In this document: piece after piece, positions 42,576 through 53,437 of the stretch
How positions within the stretch are numbered: position 1 is the stretch's first letter
Layout of the letters: every line of letters starts with the position of its first letter
Assembly: GCA_900110015.1 (NCBI GenBank)
Contig: FOCD01000008.1
Location: forward strand, 1-64,000
DNA length: 64,000 nt
Origin: Terribacillus saccharophilus
Lineage (GTDB): Bacteria > Bacillota > Bacilli > Bacillales > Amphibacillaceae
Reading direction: 5' to 3'
Program-made: the position numbers and the translations under genes
The notes under the pieces: generated by a model
The model's database searches: none
Told to the model about the DNA's origin: nothing
What the model saw: the letters and a program-made list of their open reading frames with translations, nothing else

Positions 42576-43864
42576 TGTTTCGTACAATCTCCAATTTTAT
42601 GCGTGTAAAAGATATACGAAATAAAATCATCTTTACATTGCTTATGCTGATCATTTTCAGACTCGGTACATTCATCCCTGTTCCATTTACCGATCGTTCC
42701 GCGATCGACTTTATGAATCAGCAGAACGTATTCGGATTTCTGAATACCTTTGGCGGAGGTGCATTGCAGAACTTCTCCATCCTTGCGATGGGTATTATGC
42801 CGTACATCACTGCCTCGATCATCATGCAGCTTCTGCAAATGGATGTCATTCCGACATTCAGTGAGTGGAAAAAGCAAGGAGAGATGGGACGTCGTAAGTT
42901 GGCACAGGTGACTCGTTATGCCACTATCGTGCTAGCGTTAATTCAGGCGGTAGGTATGTCCATCGGATTCAATCAGTTATCCGGCGGTATGCTCATTTCC
43001 GATCCAAGTTTTTATAAGTTCGCTGTCATTACAATCGTATTGACTGCAGGAACAGCATTCTTGATGTGGTTAGGAGAACAGATCACAGCTCATGGTGTAG
43101 GTAATGGTATTTCCATTATTATCTTCGCCGGTATCGCTGCAGCAATTCCAAATGGTTTAAACCAGCTTTGGGAGCAGTACTTCAGCAATCCTGGTGATGA
43201 TTTATTCCTAAATGTCGTGATCGTTGCAATTATCGCTATCGTGATCATTGCCGTAATTGTTGGTGTGATTTATATCACACAAGCACTTCGTAAAATTCCA
43301 ATCCAGTATTCGAAGCGTACCACTAGTCGTTCACAAGTAGGCGGTCAATCCACTCACTTGCCGATTAAAGTAAACGCTGCTGGAGTAATCCCTGTAATTT
43401 TCGCAGTTTCCTTTATCTATGCTCCGCGTACAATCGCGAGTTTCTTTGAAGGAAATGTAGCAACTACGATCGAGAACGTATTCGATTATACGCAACCAAT
43501 TGGGATGGTAATCTATGTAGTCCTGATTCTTGCATTTAGTTATTTCTATACATTTGTTCAGGTTAATCCGGAACAAATGGCAGAGAACTTAAACAAGCAA
43601 GGTGGCTACATCCCGGGTATTCGCCCAGGGAAAAGCACGGAAACGTACCTCACCAGTGTGATGTATCGTTTAACCTTCGTTGGGTCTCTCTTCTTGGCTG
43701 CTGTAGCTGTATTGCCTATTATCTTAGGCTCTATTGCCAACTTGCCGACTTCTGTCCAAATCGGAGGAACGAGCCTGCTGATCGTGGTAGGGGTAGCGTT
43801 GCAGACGATGAAACAGCTAGAAAGCCAGTTAGTGAAGCGTCATTACCGAGGCTTCATGAAATAG
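42575..43864 (+). CDS. secY: SecY, protein translocase channel
   Basis: Ten-span pore of the Sec translocon, 429 aa. Begins FRTISNFMRVKDIRNKIIFTLLMLIIFR; conserved cytoplasmic loops contain FSEWKKQGEMGRRKLAQVTRY and RKIPIQYSKRT, where ribosomes and SecA dock. Located in the spc cluster between rplO and adk, as in most bacteria; works with SecE at 16211. Confidence 0.97.
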   Translation: MFRTISNFMRVKDIRNKIIFTLLMLIIFRLGTFIPVPFTDRSAIDFMNQQNVFGFLNTFGGGALQNFSILAMGIMPYITASIIMQLLQMDVIPTFSEWKKQGEMGRRKLAQVTRYATIVLALIQAVGMSIGFNQLSGGMLISDPSFYKFAVITIVLTAGTAFLMWLGEQITAHGVGNGISIIIFAGIAAAIPNGLNQLWEQYFSNPGDDLFLNVVIVAIIAIVIIAVIVGVIYITQALRKIPIQYSKRTTSRSQVGGQSTHLPIKVNAAGVIPVIFAVSFIYAPRTIASFFEGNVATTIENVFDYTQPIGMVIYVVLILAFSYFYTFVQVNPEQMAENLNKQGGYIPGIRPGKSTETYLTSVMYRLTFVGSLFLAAVAVLPIILGSIANLPTSVQIGGTSLLIVVGVALQTMKQLESQLVKRHYRGFMK

Positions 43865-44554
<690 letters not shown>

Positions 44555-44937
44555 TACAGGTGTGCAAGCTATACTCTTTTAGTACGGGTGGAATTGCTCT
44601 TTAGGCTCGAGATAGCGTAAGGATGCATTCTATCCCTTGATAGAGTATAATAGACCTCGTGGTAGAGTTGAAACGAGTTTGCTTTCGCAATTCGTTCAAG
44701 CTTCCATCATCGGAACCGTGCCTTACTGATATCCTGACGCTAATTGACAAGGCTGAATATGAACAATCATGAAACAAATTGTGACTCAATTTGTGGACTT
44801 AATATAGATTCCCTAACATGCAGCTTTTCTAACCTGGACTTTCAGACAGAAAAGTGGTAGAATATGCTCCTTGTTTGCAGCATAGAATGCTAACTTACGC
44901 ACAGCTTCGAAATAAGCTATGATGAAGGTGATCATGT
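44555..44937 (+). promoter_or_regulatory. 383-base gap between adk and the KOW gene, with a promoter
   Basis: No gene is supported here; map stands at this position in relatives. The best promoter is TGGACT (44835-44840), 17 bases, TAGAAT (44858-44863), with TGG before the -10 making it an extended -10. Another TATAAT at 44646-44651 lacks a convincing -35. No map remnant could be recognised in any frame. The promoter would drive the infA-rpoA section independently of S10. Confidence 0.6.
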
Positions 44938-45246
44938 TTGAGCGAAACGGATACAAGTCCACGGATTGGTCAGGTTGTTCGTATCGCACATGGGCGAGAA
45001 GCAGGTGAGCTTGCGATTGTCATTCGAAAAATTGACAGTCGTTTTGTGTTGCTTGCTGACGGAGAGAAACGAAAGTTTGATTCACCGAAGCGCAAAGCAT
45101 TGCGTCATGTGGATCCACTGCCGTATGTATCACCGGAAGTCCGCCGCAGCCTTCTAGAAGCTGGTCGCGTAACCAATGGTAAATTGCGATTTGCGATATC
45201 TACTTATGTCAATCATACCGTGAAGAGATTTGAAGAAGGGAGATAG
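44938..45246 (+). CDS. KOW-domain RNA-binding protein
   Basis: 102 aa, homologous in position and type to B. subtilis ybzG and to L14e-like KOW proteins. N-terminal KOW-like segment ([34 protein letters not shown]) and a basic [14 protein letters not shown] stretch imply RNA or ribosome binding. TTG 44938 is used with GAAGGTGA upstream. The precise role is unknown. Precedes infA by 4 nt. Confidence 0.85.
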   Translation: MSETDTSPRIGQVVRIAHGREAGELAIVIRKIDSRFVLLADGEKRKFDSPKRKALRHVDPLPYVSPEVRRSLLEAGRVTNGKLRFAISTYVNHTVKRFEEGR

Positions 45247-45250
45247 ACCG

Positions 45251-45469
45251 ATGGCGAAAGATGATGCAATTGAAGTAGAAGGAACTGTCACCGATACATT
45301 GCCTAATGCGCAATTTAAGGTGGAGTTAGAGAATGGCCACACCGTTTTAGCACATGTTTCCGGTAAAATTCGTATGCACTTTATTCGAATTCTTCCTGGA
45401 GATAAAGTAACGGTAGAGCTTTCCCCTTATGACTTAACTAAAGGACGTATTACGTACCGTTATAAATAA
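45251..45469 (+). CDS. infA: Translation initiation factor IF-1
   Basis: OB-fold factor blocking the A site during initiation, 72 aa. It reads [12 protein letters not shown] then [31 protein letters not shown] 45251 follows AGAAGGGAG; the longer frame from 45230 overlaps the upstream gene. Confidence 0.97.
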   Translation: MAKDDAIEVEGTVTDTLPNAQFKVELENGHTVLAHVSGKIRMHFIRILPGDKVTVELSPYDLTKGRITYRYK

Positions 45470-45501
45470 TTTGACTAGCTCCGATACTAAAGGAGGAATA
45501 G

Positions 45502-45618
<117 letters not shown>

Positions 45619-45640
45619 TACAAGGAGGTGCACGTAGCTA

Positions 45641-46006
45641 ATGGCACGTATAGCAGGTATTGATATTCCGCGTGACAAACGCGTTGTTATTTCCCTAACA
45701 TACATCTATGGAATTGGAAAAAACACAGCGCAAAAGGTACTAAAAGAAGCTGGCGTTTCTGAAGATACACGTGTTCGTGATCTTACAGAAGACGAACTAT
45801 CCAGAATTCGTCAAACAATTGACAGCTACACTACTGAAGGGGATCTTCGCCGTGAAGTATCTCTTAACATCAAGCGTCTAATCGAAATCGGTTCTTATCG
45901 TGGTCTTCGCCACCGTCGTGGATTGCCGGTTCGTGGTCAGAAAACGAAGAACAACTCTCGTACTCGTAAAGGTCCACGCCGTACAATCGCTAACAAGAAA
46001 AAATAA
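45641..46006 (+). CDS. rpsM: Ribosomal protein S13
   Basis: 30S head protein forming intersubunit bridge B1 and touching P-site tRNA, 121 aa. [26 protein letters not shown] and the basic tail [17 protein letters not shown] are conserved. SD AAGGAGGTG. Confidence 0.97.
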   Translation: MARIAGIDIPRDKRVVISLTYIYGIGKNTAQKVLKEAGVSEDTRVRDLTEDELSRIRQTIDSYTTEGDLRREVSLNIKRLIEIGSYRGLRHRRGLPVRGQKTKNNSRTRKGPRRTIANKKK

Positions 46007-46024
46007 GTAAGGAGGTAAACAAAC

Positions 46025-46414
46025 ATGGCTCGTAAACAACAAACTCGTAAACGTCGTGTGAAAAAGAATATCGAAACTGGTATTGCTCACATCCGTTCTA
46101 CTTTCAACAACACAATCGTTACGATTACTGATGTACAAGGTAACGTAATCAGCTGGAGCAGCTCAGGTTCCCTTGGTTTCAGAGGATCCCGTAAATCTAC
46201 TCCATTCGCTTCACAGATGGCTGCTGAAGCTGCTGCCAAAGTTGCTGTAGAAAACGGCATGAAGACTTTGGAAGTAACAGTTAAAGGCCCTGGTGCTGGC
46301 CGTGAAGCTGCGATCCGTTCACTTCAAGCTGCAGGTATTGAAGTAACTGCGATCCGTGACGTCACTCCAGTTCCACATAACGGCTGCCGTCCGCCTAAAC
46401 GTCGTCGCGTATAA
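46025..46414 (+). CDS. rpsK: Ribosomal protein S11
   Basis: Platform protein next to the E-site mRNA, 129 aa. [36 protein letters not shown] and the C-terminal [18 protein letters not shown] are signatures. SD AAGGAGG. Confidence 0.97.
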   Translation: MARKQQTRKRRVKKNIETGIAHIRSTFNNTIVTITDVQGNVISWSSSGSLGFRGSRKSTPFASQMAAEAAAKVAVENGMKTLEVTVKGPGAGREAAIRSLQAAGIEVTAIRDVTPVPHNGCRPPKRRRV

Positions 46415-46429
46415 GTTTTTCCTGCTTGC

Positions 46430-46566
46430 TGTATAGAATTTGTATCCCTGTCTATAATGGGTTATGATAGCTTAAAAGCGATCAGGTCATACAGTAAGAA
46501 ACGTATCGTCAAGATGCAGAAACGGGAACCAATATGGGGAATTTCGGTTAGGAGTAATTCTAACCG
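46430..46566 (+). promoter_or_regulatory. Candidate internal promoter and hairpin before rpoA
   Basis: The 183-base gap before rpoA has TTGTAT (46440-46445), 17 bases, TATGAT (46463-46468), or TGTATA (46430), 17 bases, TATAAT (46453-46458). Downstream, CGGTTAG / CTAACCG (46545-46566) forms a hairpin about 10 nt before the rpoA SD. It could modulate rpoA level; no T tract follows. Confidence 0.5.
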
Positions 46567-46597
46567 GGGTTTCGACGTTTTAAAGGAGGGCTTTATA

Positions 46598-47542
46598 ATG
46601 ATCGAAATTGAAAAACCAAAGATTGAAACGGTTGAGATCAGCGATGATGCTACATTTGGAAAGTTCGTTGTAGAACCGCTTGAGCGTGGATATGGTACTA
46701 CACTAGGAAACTCCTTGCGTCGTATCCTATTATCCTCACTTCCTGGCGCTGCTGTAACTTCCATTCAAATTGATGGCGTGCTCCATGAATTCTCTACGAT
46801 TGAAGGCGTAGTAGAAGACGTGACAACCATCATTTTGAACTTGAAGAAACTGGCTCTTAAAATCTACTCTGATGAAGAAAAAACATTAGAGATCGATGTA
46901 CAAGGTGAAGGGAAAGTAACTGCTGCTGATATCACTTTCGATAGTGATGTAGAAGTGCTGAATCCGGATCTTCATATTGCAACTTTGGGCAAGAATGCTC
47001 ACTTGCATATGAAGCTTACGGCAGAACGCGGCCGTGGCTACCGTCCAGCTGATCAGAATAACCATGAAGATCAGCCGATTGGTGTCATTCCAATTGACTC
47101 CATCTTTACGCCAGTTTCAAAAGTGACGTATCAAGTGGAAAACACGCGTGTTGGCCAGTTGGCTAACTTCGACAAACTGACGTTAGATGTATTCACTGAC
47201 GGCAGTATCCGACCTGAAGAGGCAGTGTCTCTTGGTGCTAAGATTTATACGGAGCATTTAAATATCTTCGTAGGTCTTACTGATGAAGCACAGAATGCCG
47301 AAATCATGGTTGAAAAAGAAGAAGACCAAAAAGAGAAAGTTCTTGAGATGACTATCGAAGAATTGGACTTGTCTGTTCGTTCTTACAACTGTCTGAAACG
47401 TGCTGGAATCAACACGGTACAAGAACTTGCTAATAAATCTGAAGAAGACATGATGAAAGTGCGTAACCTAGGACGTAAATCATTAGAAGAAGTTAAAAAG
47501 AAACTAATCGATTTAGGACTTGGTCTTCGTAAAGAAGACTGA
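46598..47542 (+). CDS. rpoA: RNA polymerase alpha subunit
   Basis: Assembles RNA polymerase and contacts activators and UP elements, 314 aa (B. subtilis length). N-terminal domain with [25 protein letters not shown]; acidic linker; C-terminal domain with [16 protein letters not shown] and [21 protein letters not shown] 46598 follows AAAGGAGGG; an open frame back to 46457 is not coding. Confidence 0.97.
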   Translation: MIEIEKPKIETVEISDDATFGKFVVEPLERGYGTTLGNSLRRILLSSLPGAAVTSIQIDGVLHEFSTIEGVVEDVTTIILNLKKLALKIYSDEEKTLEIDVQGEGKVTAADITFDSDVEVLNPDLHIATLGKNAHLHMKLTAERGRGYRPADQNNHEDQPIGVIPIDSIFTPVSKVTYQVENTRVGQLANFDKLTLDVFTDGSIRPEEAVSLGAKIYTEHLNIFVGLTDEAQNAEIMVEKEEDQKEKVLEMTIEELDLSVRSYNCLKRAGINTVQELANKSEEDMMKVRNLGRKSLEEVKKKLIDLGLGLRKED

Positions 47543-47588
47543 TCCCGCCTAGCGGAGCATTTGACACCAGGAAAGGGAGGGATAACCT

Positions 47589-47942
47589 ATGGCTAGAAAG
47601 TTAGGACGTACTACGGATGCTCGTATGGCGCTTTTGCGTAACCTTGCAACTGATCTTATCGTTCACGAAAGATTGGAAACAACGGAGGCGAAAGCTAAGG
47701 AGCTTCGTTCTGCAGTTGAAAAAATGATCACTCTTGGCAAACGTGGAGATCTTCACGCTCGTCGTCAAGCTGCTTCATTCTTGTACGGTACTAAAGCGGA
47801 CGAGAACCAAGATGCAGTTCAAAAACTATTCAGCGATATCGCCGGACGTTATGAAGAACGTCAAGGAGGTTACACACGCGTGTTGAAACTTGGACAGCGT
47901 CGTGGTGACGGTGCCGCTATGGCAATCATTGAACTAGTATAA
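47589..47942 (+). CDS. rplQ: Ribosomal protein L17
   Basis: Tunnel-exit 50S protein, 117 aa. [44 protein letters not shown] and [25 protein letters not shown] are typical. SD AAAGGGAGGG. Last gene of the alpha cluster. Confidence 0.97.
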   Translation: MARKLGRTTDARMALLRNLATDLIVHERLETTEAKAKELRSAVEKMITLGKRGDLHARRQAASFLYGTKADENQDAVQKLFSDIAGRYEERQGGYTRVLKLGQRRGDGAAMAIIELV

Positions 47943-47951
47943 TGTATTAAC

Positions 47952-48001
47952 AAGGGCAGGAAAATCTCTACCACGAGGTGTATTCCGGCCCTTTTTCTTT
48001 T
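47952..48001 (+). terminator. First terminator of the r-protein supercluster
   Basis: AAGGGC-A-GGAA ... TTCC-G-GCCCTT stem with a long loop and TTTTTCTTTT. Confidence 0.8.
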
Positions 48002-48008
48002 GCAGACA

Positions 48009-48045
48009 AAGCAAGCGCCACTACTAGCGCTTGCTTTTCTTTTTT
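48009..48045 (+). terminator. Second, tandem terminator
   Basis: AAGCAAGCGC-CACTACTA-GCGCTTGCTT, 10 perfect bp, then TTTCTTTTTT. Two terminators in series insulate the ECF genes from the highly expressed operon. Confidence 0.9.
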
Positions 48046-48146
48046 GTCTGGATTCTTTATACTAGCTATAGAAATGACAGGAACGGACAAACACGTTTAG
48101 TATTTCCCCGGAAATAGTCGGGTAATGACGAAGGAGCTCGAAAAGC

Positions 48147-48980
48147 ATGTACGCGATTGAATTTAAGAATGTTTCTTTCCGATATGAGGAAGAGCAGCCC
48201 TATGTACTTCGCAATGTCAGTTTCCAAGTAGAAGCGGGGGAGTGGCTGGCAATCATCGGTCACAATGGCTCAGGCAAGTCGACTATTGCCAAGCTGATGA
48301 ATGGACTGCTGTTTCCGACTGAAGGGGAAATCATTATTAACGGCATACCACTGAACGAAGAGAATATATGGGAGATACGACGCCAAGTAGGCATGGTTTT
48401 TCAAAACCCAGACAATCAATTCGTTGGTACGACTGTTCGTGATGATGTTGCTTTTGGCTTAGAGAACCGTGGTGTGCCTCGTGCGGAAATGATGGATCGA
48501 ATTACTTCTTCATTAGAACAGGTACGTATGCAGGATTACTTGCTGCATGAACCATACCGACTATCTGGTGGTCAGAAGCAACGTGTGGCTATAGCAGGTG
48601 TACTTGCTATATCTCCTAGTGTTATTATCCTGGATGAAGCAACAGCGATGCTGGACCCACTTGGCAGGAAGGAAATCCTTGATACTGTTCATCATGTTCA
48701 AGCAGCGCAGCAGCTTGGTTTAATTACTATTACTCACGACTTGAATGAAGTGATGCAGGCGCATCGGGTGTTGGTTATGAATGATGGAGAAATATGGACG
48801 ACTACTGTACCGAGGGAATTAGTGAAAAGGCAGACCGAACTGCAGCAGATCGGTTTAGACGTGCCATTTGTAACGCAGCTTGCTCATGCTTTGGAAAGAC
48901 AAGGTATTACCCTGGATGAGCAGCCGATTGATCACGAGGAGTTGTTAGATGCATTATGGACATTACATTCAAACAAGTAG
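48147..48980 (+). CDS. ecfA1: EcfA1, ATPase of the energy-coupling factor transporter
   Basis: ABC-type ATPase shared by many vitamin/cation S components, 277 aa. Walker [10 protein letters not shown] near residue 38, Q-loop VFQNPDNQF, signature [16 protein letters not shown], Walker [14 protein letters not shown]-loop ITHD. SD GAAGGAGC. Overlaps ecfA2 by 25 nt. No S-component gene is adjacent, as in B. subtilis (group II ECF). Confidence 0.95.
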   Translation: MYAIEFKNVSFRYEEEQPYVLRNVSFQVEAGEWLAIIGHNGSGKSTIAKLMNGLLFPTEGEIIINGIPLNEENIWEIRRQVGMVFQNPDNQFVGTTVRDDVAFGLENRGVPRAEMMDRITSSLEQVRMQDYLLHEPYRLSGGQKQRVAIAGVLAISPSVIILDEATAMLDPLGRKEILDTVHHVQAAQQLGLITITHDLNEVMQAHRVLVMNDGEIWTTTVPRELVKRQTELQQIGLDVPFVTQLAHALERQGITLDEQPIDHEELLDALWTLHSNK

Positions 48981-49822
48981 ATTATACGTATCAGGCAAAC
49001 TCCCCGTTTGAGCATAAAGCGTTAAAGAATCTGTCATTCCATCTGCCAGGAGGGAGCTTCACTGCTATTGTCGGTCATACTGGCAGCGGTAAGTCTACTC
49101 TATTGCAGCACTTGAACGGACTAGTCAGACCTACAAGCGGAAGTGTACAGATTGGTGAGCATACGCTGGAGCCAAAGAAGAAGCCTAAGCAAGCAAAAGA
49201 ACTGCGCAAACAAGTGGGCATTGTATTCCAATACCCTGAGCATCAGCTATTTGAAGAAACCGTAGAGAAGGATATTGCCTTCGGTCCGCGTAATTTTGGT
49301 GTAGCTGAGAAAGAGATAGCCAAGCGTGTTAAAGAAAGCGCTGCGGCGGTAGGGTTGGATCTATCTTTATTAAGTAGATCGCCATTTGAGTTAAGCGGGG
49401 GGCAAATGCGTCGTGTTGCGATTGCAGGTGTGCTTGCTGTACGGCCACGTGTGCTCGTTCTGGATGAACCGACAGCAGGGTTAGATCCACGCGGTCAGCA
49501 GGAGATTATGGACATGTTTTACCGGCTTCATAAAGAACAGCAGCTGACAACTATATTGGTAACACACAGTATGGAGGATGCGCTGACTTATGCCGATCAT
49601 ATGCTTGTACTCGATAAAGGGGAAAAGTATATGGAAGGAACTCCTGTTAAAGTCTTTCAAGATCGGCAAGCTCTTCAGCAGGTTCAGCTTGATGTGCCGG
49701 AGATATTCCAGTTTCTTCAGAAGACATCTGAGCGCTTCGGCAAACAGGTAGCTTATGAGGGAGAGAACGTTGACAGGCTCGCTGAGCAGTTGGCAGATTT
49801 GGCAGGTGATAAACATGAATAA
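48956..49822 (+). CDS. ecfA2: EcfA2, second ECF ATPase
   Basis: Partner ATPase, 288 aa. Walker [10 protein letters not shown] near residue 41, Q-loop FQYPEHQLF, signature [16 protein letters not shown], Walker [14 protein letters not shown]-loop VTHS. Starts within ecfA1 and ends within ecfT, so the three products are tightly coupled as the EcfA1:A2:T module. Confidence 0.95.
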   Translation: MDITFKQVDYTYQANSPFEHKALKNLSFHLPGGSFTAIVGHTGSGKSTLLQHLNGLVRPTSGSVQIGEHTLEPKKKPKQAKELRKQVGIVFQYPEHQLFEETVEKDIAFGPRNFGVAEKEIAKRVKESAAAVGLDLSLLSRSPFELSGGQMRRVAIAGVLAVRPRVLVLDEPTAGLDPRGQQEIMDMFYRLHKEQQLTTILVTHSMEDALTYADHMLVLDKGEKYMEGTPVKVFQDRQALQQVQLDVPEIFQFLQKTSERFGKQVAYEGENVDRLAEQLADLAGDKHE

Positions 49823-50618
49823 TCTGCTGATTGTCGGTCAGTATGTTCCGACCAATAGCATCGTTCACCGGATGGATCCGAGAATCAAAATGCTGATCAT
49901 CTTCTTTTATGTGATTTTCATTTTCTTTGCCAATAACATCGTCAGTTATGCGCTGTTCACAGTGTTTGCGGTTGGAGGTACACTTCTGACGAAAGTACCG
50001 TGGCGGTTTATCGCCAAGGGGCTGACACCAGTATGGTTTCTGATTGTGTTTACGTTTATCTTGCACTTATTCGTTACAAAGGAAGGCACTGTATTGGTAA
50101 ATGTATTCGGATTGCCGATCTACAGCGGAGCACTGGAACAAGGAGCTGTCATCTCGTTGCGTTTCTTTTTGCTTATCCTTTTGACATCTCTGCTGACGTT
50201 AACGACTACACCGATAGAAATCACAGACGGAGTTGAGTCCCTACTCGGACCACTGCGCCGATTCAAGTTCCCTGTACACGAACTGGCGCTGATGATGTCT
50301 ATATCATTACGTTTTATCCCGACTTTGCTCCAGGAAACCGAGAAAATTTCCAACGCACAGGCTTCCAGAGGTGTGGATTTCCGTACAGGGCCATTCAGGG
50401 AGCGTGTACGGGCTGTAATTCCATTGCTGGTGCCTTTATTTGTCAGCGCCTTTAAACGGGCAGAGGAGCTTGCTATGGCGATGGAAGCAAGAGGCTATCG
50501 CGGCGGAGAAGGACGTACGAAGCTTCGGGAGCTGCAAGTGATGAAGCGGGATGTTGCGGCACTCGTCATCTTCATTATAGTGGTTGCAGCAGCCTTGATA
50601 ACGAGAGATTATAGTTAG
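49815..50618 (+). CDS. ecfT: EcfT, ECF transporter transmembrane subunit
   Basis: Membrane scaffold joining the ATPases to S components, 267 aa, with about five to six hydrophobic helices. The characteristic coupling motifs are visible as AQASRGVDF and [14 protein letters not shown] (the A-R-G type motifs). ATG 49815 overlaps the ecfA2 stop; longer in-frame starts lie within ecfA2. Confidence 0.95.
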   Translation: MNNLLIVGQYVPTNSIVHRMDPRIKMLIIFFYVIFIFFANNIVSYALFTVFAVGGTLLTKVPWRFIAKGLTPVWFLIVFTFILHLFVTKEGTVLVNVFGLPIYSGALEQGAVISLRFFLLILLTSLLTLTTTPIEITDGVESLLGPLRRFKFPVHELALMMSISLRFIPTLLQETEKISNAQASRGVDFRTGPFRERVRAVIPLLVPLFVSAFKRAEELAMAMEARGYRGGEGRTKLRELQVMKRDVAALVIFIIVVAAALITRDYS

Positions 50619-50629
50619 GAGTTACAAAG

Positions 50630-51373
50630 ATGACGCAACGTATAAAGGCGACTGTCAGCTATGACGGGACACGCTTTTTTGGCTTCCAGGTCCAGGACAA
50701 CCAACGAACAGTCCAAGGAGAGCTGCAGAAGGCACTTATGACGATTCATAAAGGACAGACAATAAGGATTCAAGCATCGGGTCGTACGGACGCAGGCGTG
50801 CATGCCAGAGGGCAGATTATTCATTTTGATACGGAACTTCGTATGGGAGAGTATAATTGGCGTAAGGCGCTCAATGCCTTGCTGCCGGATGATGTGCGGA
50901 TAATAGACATAGCACAAGTGGATGAAGATTTCCATGCACGATATAGTGTAAAGCGGAAACAGTATAAGTTCTTTGTCCTCAATGCTCCTGAACAAGATGT
51001 GTTCAAGCGTCATTATGTGCATCATGTACCTTATAATCTCGAGCTAGATAGGATTCAGCAAGCTATCACAGCTATTGAGGGGACGCATGACTTCAGCGCT
51101 TTTTGTTCCGCAAGTACAGGAGTCAAAGGCGACAAGATCCGGACCATCTATGAAGCTGTGTGTGAAAAGCAGGACGACATGCTTGTTTTTACCTTCACGG
51201 GAAGTGGCTTTCTGTATAATATGGTGCGCATACTTGTTGGTACACTAATCGACATTGCAAACGCACGCAAGGAGCCAGAAGATATGGCTAGAATACTAGA
51301 GTCGAAGGACCGGAAGCTGGCGAGTAAAACCGCTGCTGCGAGCGGACTTTGCCTTTGGAAAGTGGACTACTGA
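50630..51373 (+). CDS. truA: TruA, tRNA pseudouridine(38-40) synthase
   Basis: Modifies the anticodon stem-loop, 247 aa. Catalytic motif GRTDAGVHARGQ with the nucleophilic Asp near residue 53; YDGTRFFGFQVQ at the N-terminus; FTGSGFLYNMVRILVGTL near the end. SD TAGGAG, 11 nt after ecfT. Confidence 0.96.
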   Translation: MTQRIKATVSYDGTRFFGFQVQDNQRTVQGELQKALMTIHKGQTIRIQASGRTDAGVHARGQIIHFDTELRMGEYNWRKALNALLPDDVRIIDIAQVDEDFHARYSVKRKQYKFFVLNAPEQDVFKRHYVHHVPYNLELDRIQQAITAIEGTHDFSAFCSASTGVKGDKIRTIYEAVCEKQDDMLVFTFTGSGFLYNMVRILVGTLIDIANARKEPEDMARILESKDRKLASKTAAASGLCLWKVDY

Positions 51374-51414
51374 AAACTTTTTTGTAAAACAACGCATTCG
51401 GGTGTTACATGCTC

Positions 51415-51442
51415 TTGACATGAGGGTCTATGATGATATACT
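51415..51442 (+). promoter_or_regulatory. Sigma-A promoter of rplM-rpsI
   Basis: TTGACA (51415-51420), 16 bases, TATACT (51437-51442); TACTAT with an 18-base spacer is the alternative. Confidence 0.85.
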
Positions 51443-51449
51443 ATGGTTT

Positions 51450-51535
51450 ATGGCATTTTATTTCTATACCACGATTAGCCCCGGAAGACTAATTGTGTAG
51501 AATAATAAATGAACGATTCAATCGAAAAAATGGAG
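51450..51535 (+). ncRNA. L13 ribosomal protein leader
   Basis: Between the promoter and rplM lies a structured leader of the L13 type known from Bacillus (around TACCACGATTAGCCCCGGAAGACTAATTGTG). ATTAG / CTAAT pairing flanks GCCCCGGAAGA. L13 autoregulation is inferred from this family. Confidence 0.65.
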
Positions 51536-51543
51536 GAAATGAC

Positions 51544-51981
51544 ATGCGTACAACATTCATGGCGAACGAAAGCAATATCGAACGCAAATGGCTTGTTGTG
51601 GATGCAGAAGGCCAAACTCTTGGTCGTCTTGCAAGTGAAGTTGCTGCTATCCTACGTGGTAAGCACAAACCAACTTACACTCCACATGCCGACACTGGTG
51701 ATAACGTAATCATCATCAACGCTGAGAAAATCGAACTTACTGGTAACAAACTTGCTGACAAGATCTACTACCGTCACTCTAACCACCCAGGTGGTTTGAA
51801 ACAACGTACAGCTGACGAAATGCGTACAAAATACCCTGAGCAAATGCTTGAGCTTGCTGTTAAAGGCATGCTTCCTAAGGGACCACTTGCACGTAAAATG
51901 ATCAAAAAGCTTCACGTATACCGTGGCGCTGAGCACAAACACCAAGCACAACAACCAGAAGTTTACACACTTCGCGGTTAA
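51544..51981 (+). CDS. rplM: Ribosomal protein L13
   Basis: Early 50S assembly protein, 145 aa. [36 protein letters not shown] and [18 protein letters not shown] are conserved. ATG 51544 has ATGGAGGAAATG as SD; the frame upstream belongs to the leader. Confidence 0.97.
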   Translation: MRTTFMANESNIERKWLVVDAEGQTLGRLASEVAAILRGKHKPTYTPHADTGDNVIIINAEKIELTGNKLADKIYYRHSNHPGGLKQRTADEMRTKYPEQMLELAVKGMLPKGPLARKMIKKLHVYRGAEHKHQAQQPEVYTLRG

Positions 51982-52002
51982 TTAAAAAGGAGGTAAACGA
52001 TA

Positions 52003-52395
52003 GTGGCACAAGTACAATACTACGGCACCGGTCGCCGTAAAAGCTCTACTGCCCGCGTACGTCTAGTACCAGGCACAGGTCAAGTAACAGTAAACAACCG
52101 TAGTGCGGAAGATTACTTCCCATACGAAACACTTCGTACAATCATCAACCAACCTCTAGTTGCAACAGAAACTGCTGGCAACTACGACGTTCTTGTAACT
52201 GTACAGGGTGGTGGATTCACAGGACAAGCAGGTGCTATCCGTCACGGTATCTCTCGTGCGCTTCTTGAAGCAGATCCAGAATACCGCGGAACACTTAAAA
52301 AAGCTGGCTTCCTAACTCGTGACGCACGTATGAAAGAGCGTAAAAAATACGGTCTTAAAGGTGCACGTCGCGCTCCACAGTTCTCAAAACGTTAA
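52003..52395 (+). CDS. rpsI: Ribosomal protein S9
   Basis: 30S head protein whose C-terminal Lys-Arg (FSKR) reaches P-site tRNA, 130 aa. [21 protein letters not shown] at the start, [44 protein letters not shown] 52003 after AAAGGAGGT. End of the conserved r-protein region. Confidence 0.97.
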   Translation: MAQVQYYGTGRRKSSTARVRLVPGTGQVTVNNRSAEDYFPYETLRTIINQPLVATETAGNYDVLVTVQGGGFTGQAGAIRHGISRALLEADPEYRGTLKKAGFLTRDARMKERKKYGLKGARRAPQFSKR

Positions 52396-52410
52396 TTTTG
52401 GGCACTTACA

Positions 52411-52447
52411 AAAGACTCTCAACCTATTGGTTGGGAGTCTTTTTTTA
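52411..52447 (+). terminator. Terminator after rpsI
   Basis: AAAGACTCTCAACC-TATT-GGTTGGGAGTCTTT plus T's, about 14 bp with one wobble. It marks the start of the accessory block. Confidence 0.93.
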
Positions 52448-52493
52448 ATACAACGAGAACCATATAAAATACGTGCTTAACTAATTTCTTGCA

Positions 52494-53060
52494 TTATTCT
52501 TCTTTTAACATAGAATACTTTCGAAAAGCTTTAAAGAAACTGCAGCCTAATAAAACAGCCATCAGGAAGGGAAGCGATCTCAAGAGCACAAATGGTGTTT
52601 CAAATAATAACGCTAACCAAAATAATGCACCTTCCATACTCCAAAGACCATCGGTTAAATATAATCCTGAATCATTGTAGATTAAATAAGAAATGAATAG
52701 AAACATTAAACCAAAGCTAGCTGAATAGTTCATCAACCTTCTATAATGATTACTCCATGATTGGCGATCCGAGAAAATCTCATTTTGGTTACCATCTTCT
52801 TTTTGCCAATACCGATCACCAAGCCAAGAGCCACCTATATACTCCCAACCAAAGTCTTCATATAACCCTTTATAATCTTTAAACTTTTTCTTTGATAAGT
52901 GGTCTTGATAATCCAGTCGTATTACATATCTCTTATCGGTTTTCTCAAACGTGTATATTCCTAATCCGCTAATATGGGTACAACGATATCCTTTTTGTAA
53001 CTGCTTGTTCAGCCATTGTTCTGCTTTTTCAATATCTAAAAACATCTTGAATTTCTTCAT
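52494..53060 (-). CDS. DUF2812 domain-containing membrane protein
   Basis: 188 aa. The N-terminal soluble half matches the DUF2812 pattern: KKFKMFLDIEKAEQWLNKQLQKGY, a beta-rich YTFEKTDKRYVIRLDYQ, and the WEYIGGSWLGDRYW motif; two to three hydrophobic helices fill about 105-180. This family is usually encoded next to a PadR-type repressor, as here. No function is established. ATG 53060 starts one base after the padR stop; a GTG nine bases earlier overlaps padR. Likely regulated by that PadR protein. Confidence 0.8.
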   Translation of the reverse strand: MKKFKMFLDIEKAEQWLNKQLQKGYRCTHISGLGIYTFEKTDKRYVIRLDYQDHLSKKKFKDYKGLYEDFGWEYIGGSWLGDRYWQKEDGNQNEIFSDRQSWSNHYRRLMNYSASFGLMFLFISYLIYNDSGLYLTDGLWSMEGALFWLALLFETPFVLLRSLPFLMAVLLGCSFFKAFRKYSMLKEE

Positions 53061-53061
53061 T

Positions 53062-53364
53062 CTATTCACTTCTTTCGTAAAGAGATAAAATGTGCAATAG
53101 CCTGTTTTGTTCCATTTTCAAAATATTACGTCCTTCTGAAGTTATCATATAGACTTTTCTCCGGCCTGACTCTCCAACAGGTTCAATCCAACCATGCTTA
53201 TGCAAGTTCTCAATTGCGCCGTATAACGTTCCAGCTGCTAAAATGACTGAACCCTCACTTGTTTTTTCTATCTTCTGCATTACAGCGTAGCCATGGAGCG
53301 GCTCACGCAGAGCTAATAAAATATAGTGCATGGTTTCAGACAACGGTAGTAATTTGTGTTTCAT
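53062..53364 (-). CDS. PadR-family transcriptional regulator
   Basis: 100 aa winged-HTH repressor of the short (PadR-s2-like) class. The N-terminal LPLSETMHYILLALREPLHGYAVMQKIE, then GTLYGAIENLHKHGWIEPV and the wing RRKVYMITSEGRNIL. SD GGATGAG-type precedes ATG 53364. Forms a bicistron with the DUF2812 gene; a long inverted repeat lies upstream at 53387-53437 and is its likely operator. Inducer unknown. Confidence 0.9.
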   Translation of the reverse strand: MKHKLLPLSETMHYILLALREPLHGYAVMQKIEKTSEGSVILAAGTLYGAIENLHKHGWIEPVGESGRRKVYMITSEGRNILKMEQNRLLHILSLYERSE

Positions 53365-53386
53365 ATTCTCATCCTTTATTCAGTTC

Positions 53387-53437
53387 GACTATATAGTTCA
53401 ACTTAATAATAAGGTAATACAGTTGAACTGAATAGTC
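53387..53437. promoter_or_regulatory. Inverted repeat, probable PadR operator
   Basis: GACTATATAGTTCAAC (53387-53402) and GTTGAACTGAATAGTC (53422-53437) pair at 14 of 16 positions across a 19-base spacer. The left arm also contains the 10-base palindrome ACTATATAGT. It is 23 bases upstream of padR. The reverse-strand TTGACT (53434-53439) may be a -35, so binding would block the padR promoter. Confidence 0.6.

Noticed and set aside
52489..52680. Plus-strand frame opposite the DUF2812 gene
   Set aside because: No SD and lies wholly inside a better supported gene on the other strand.
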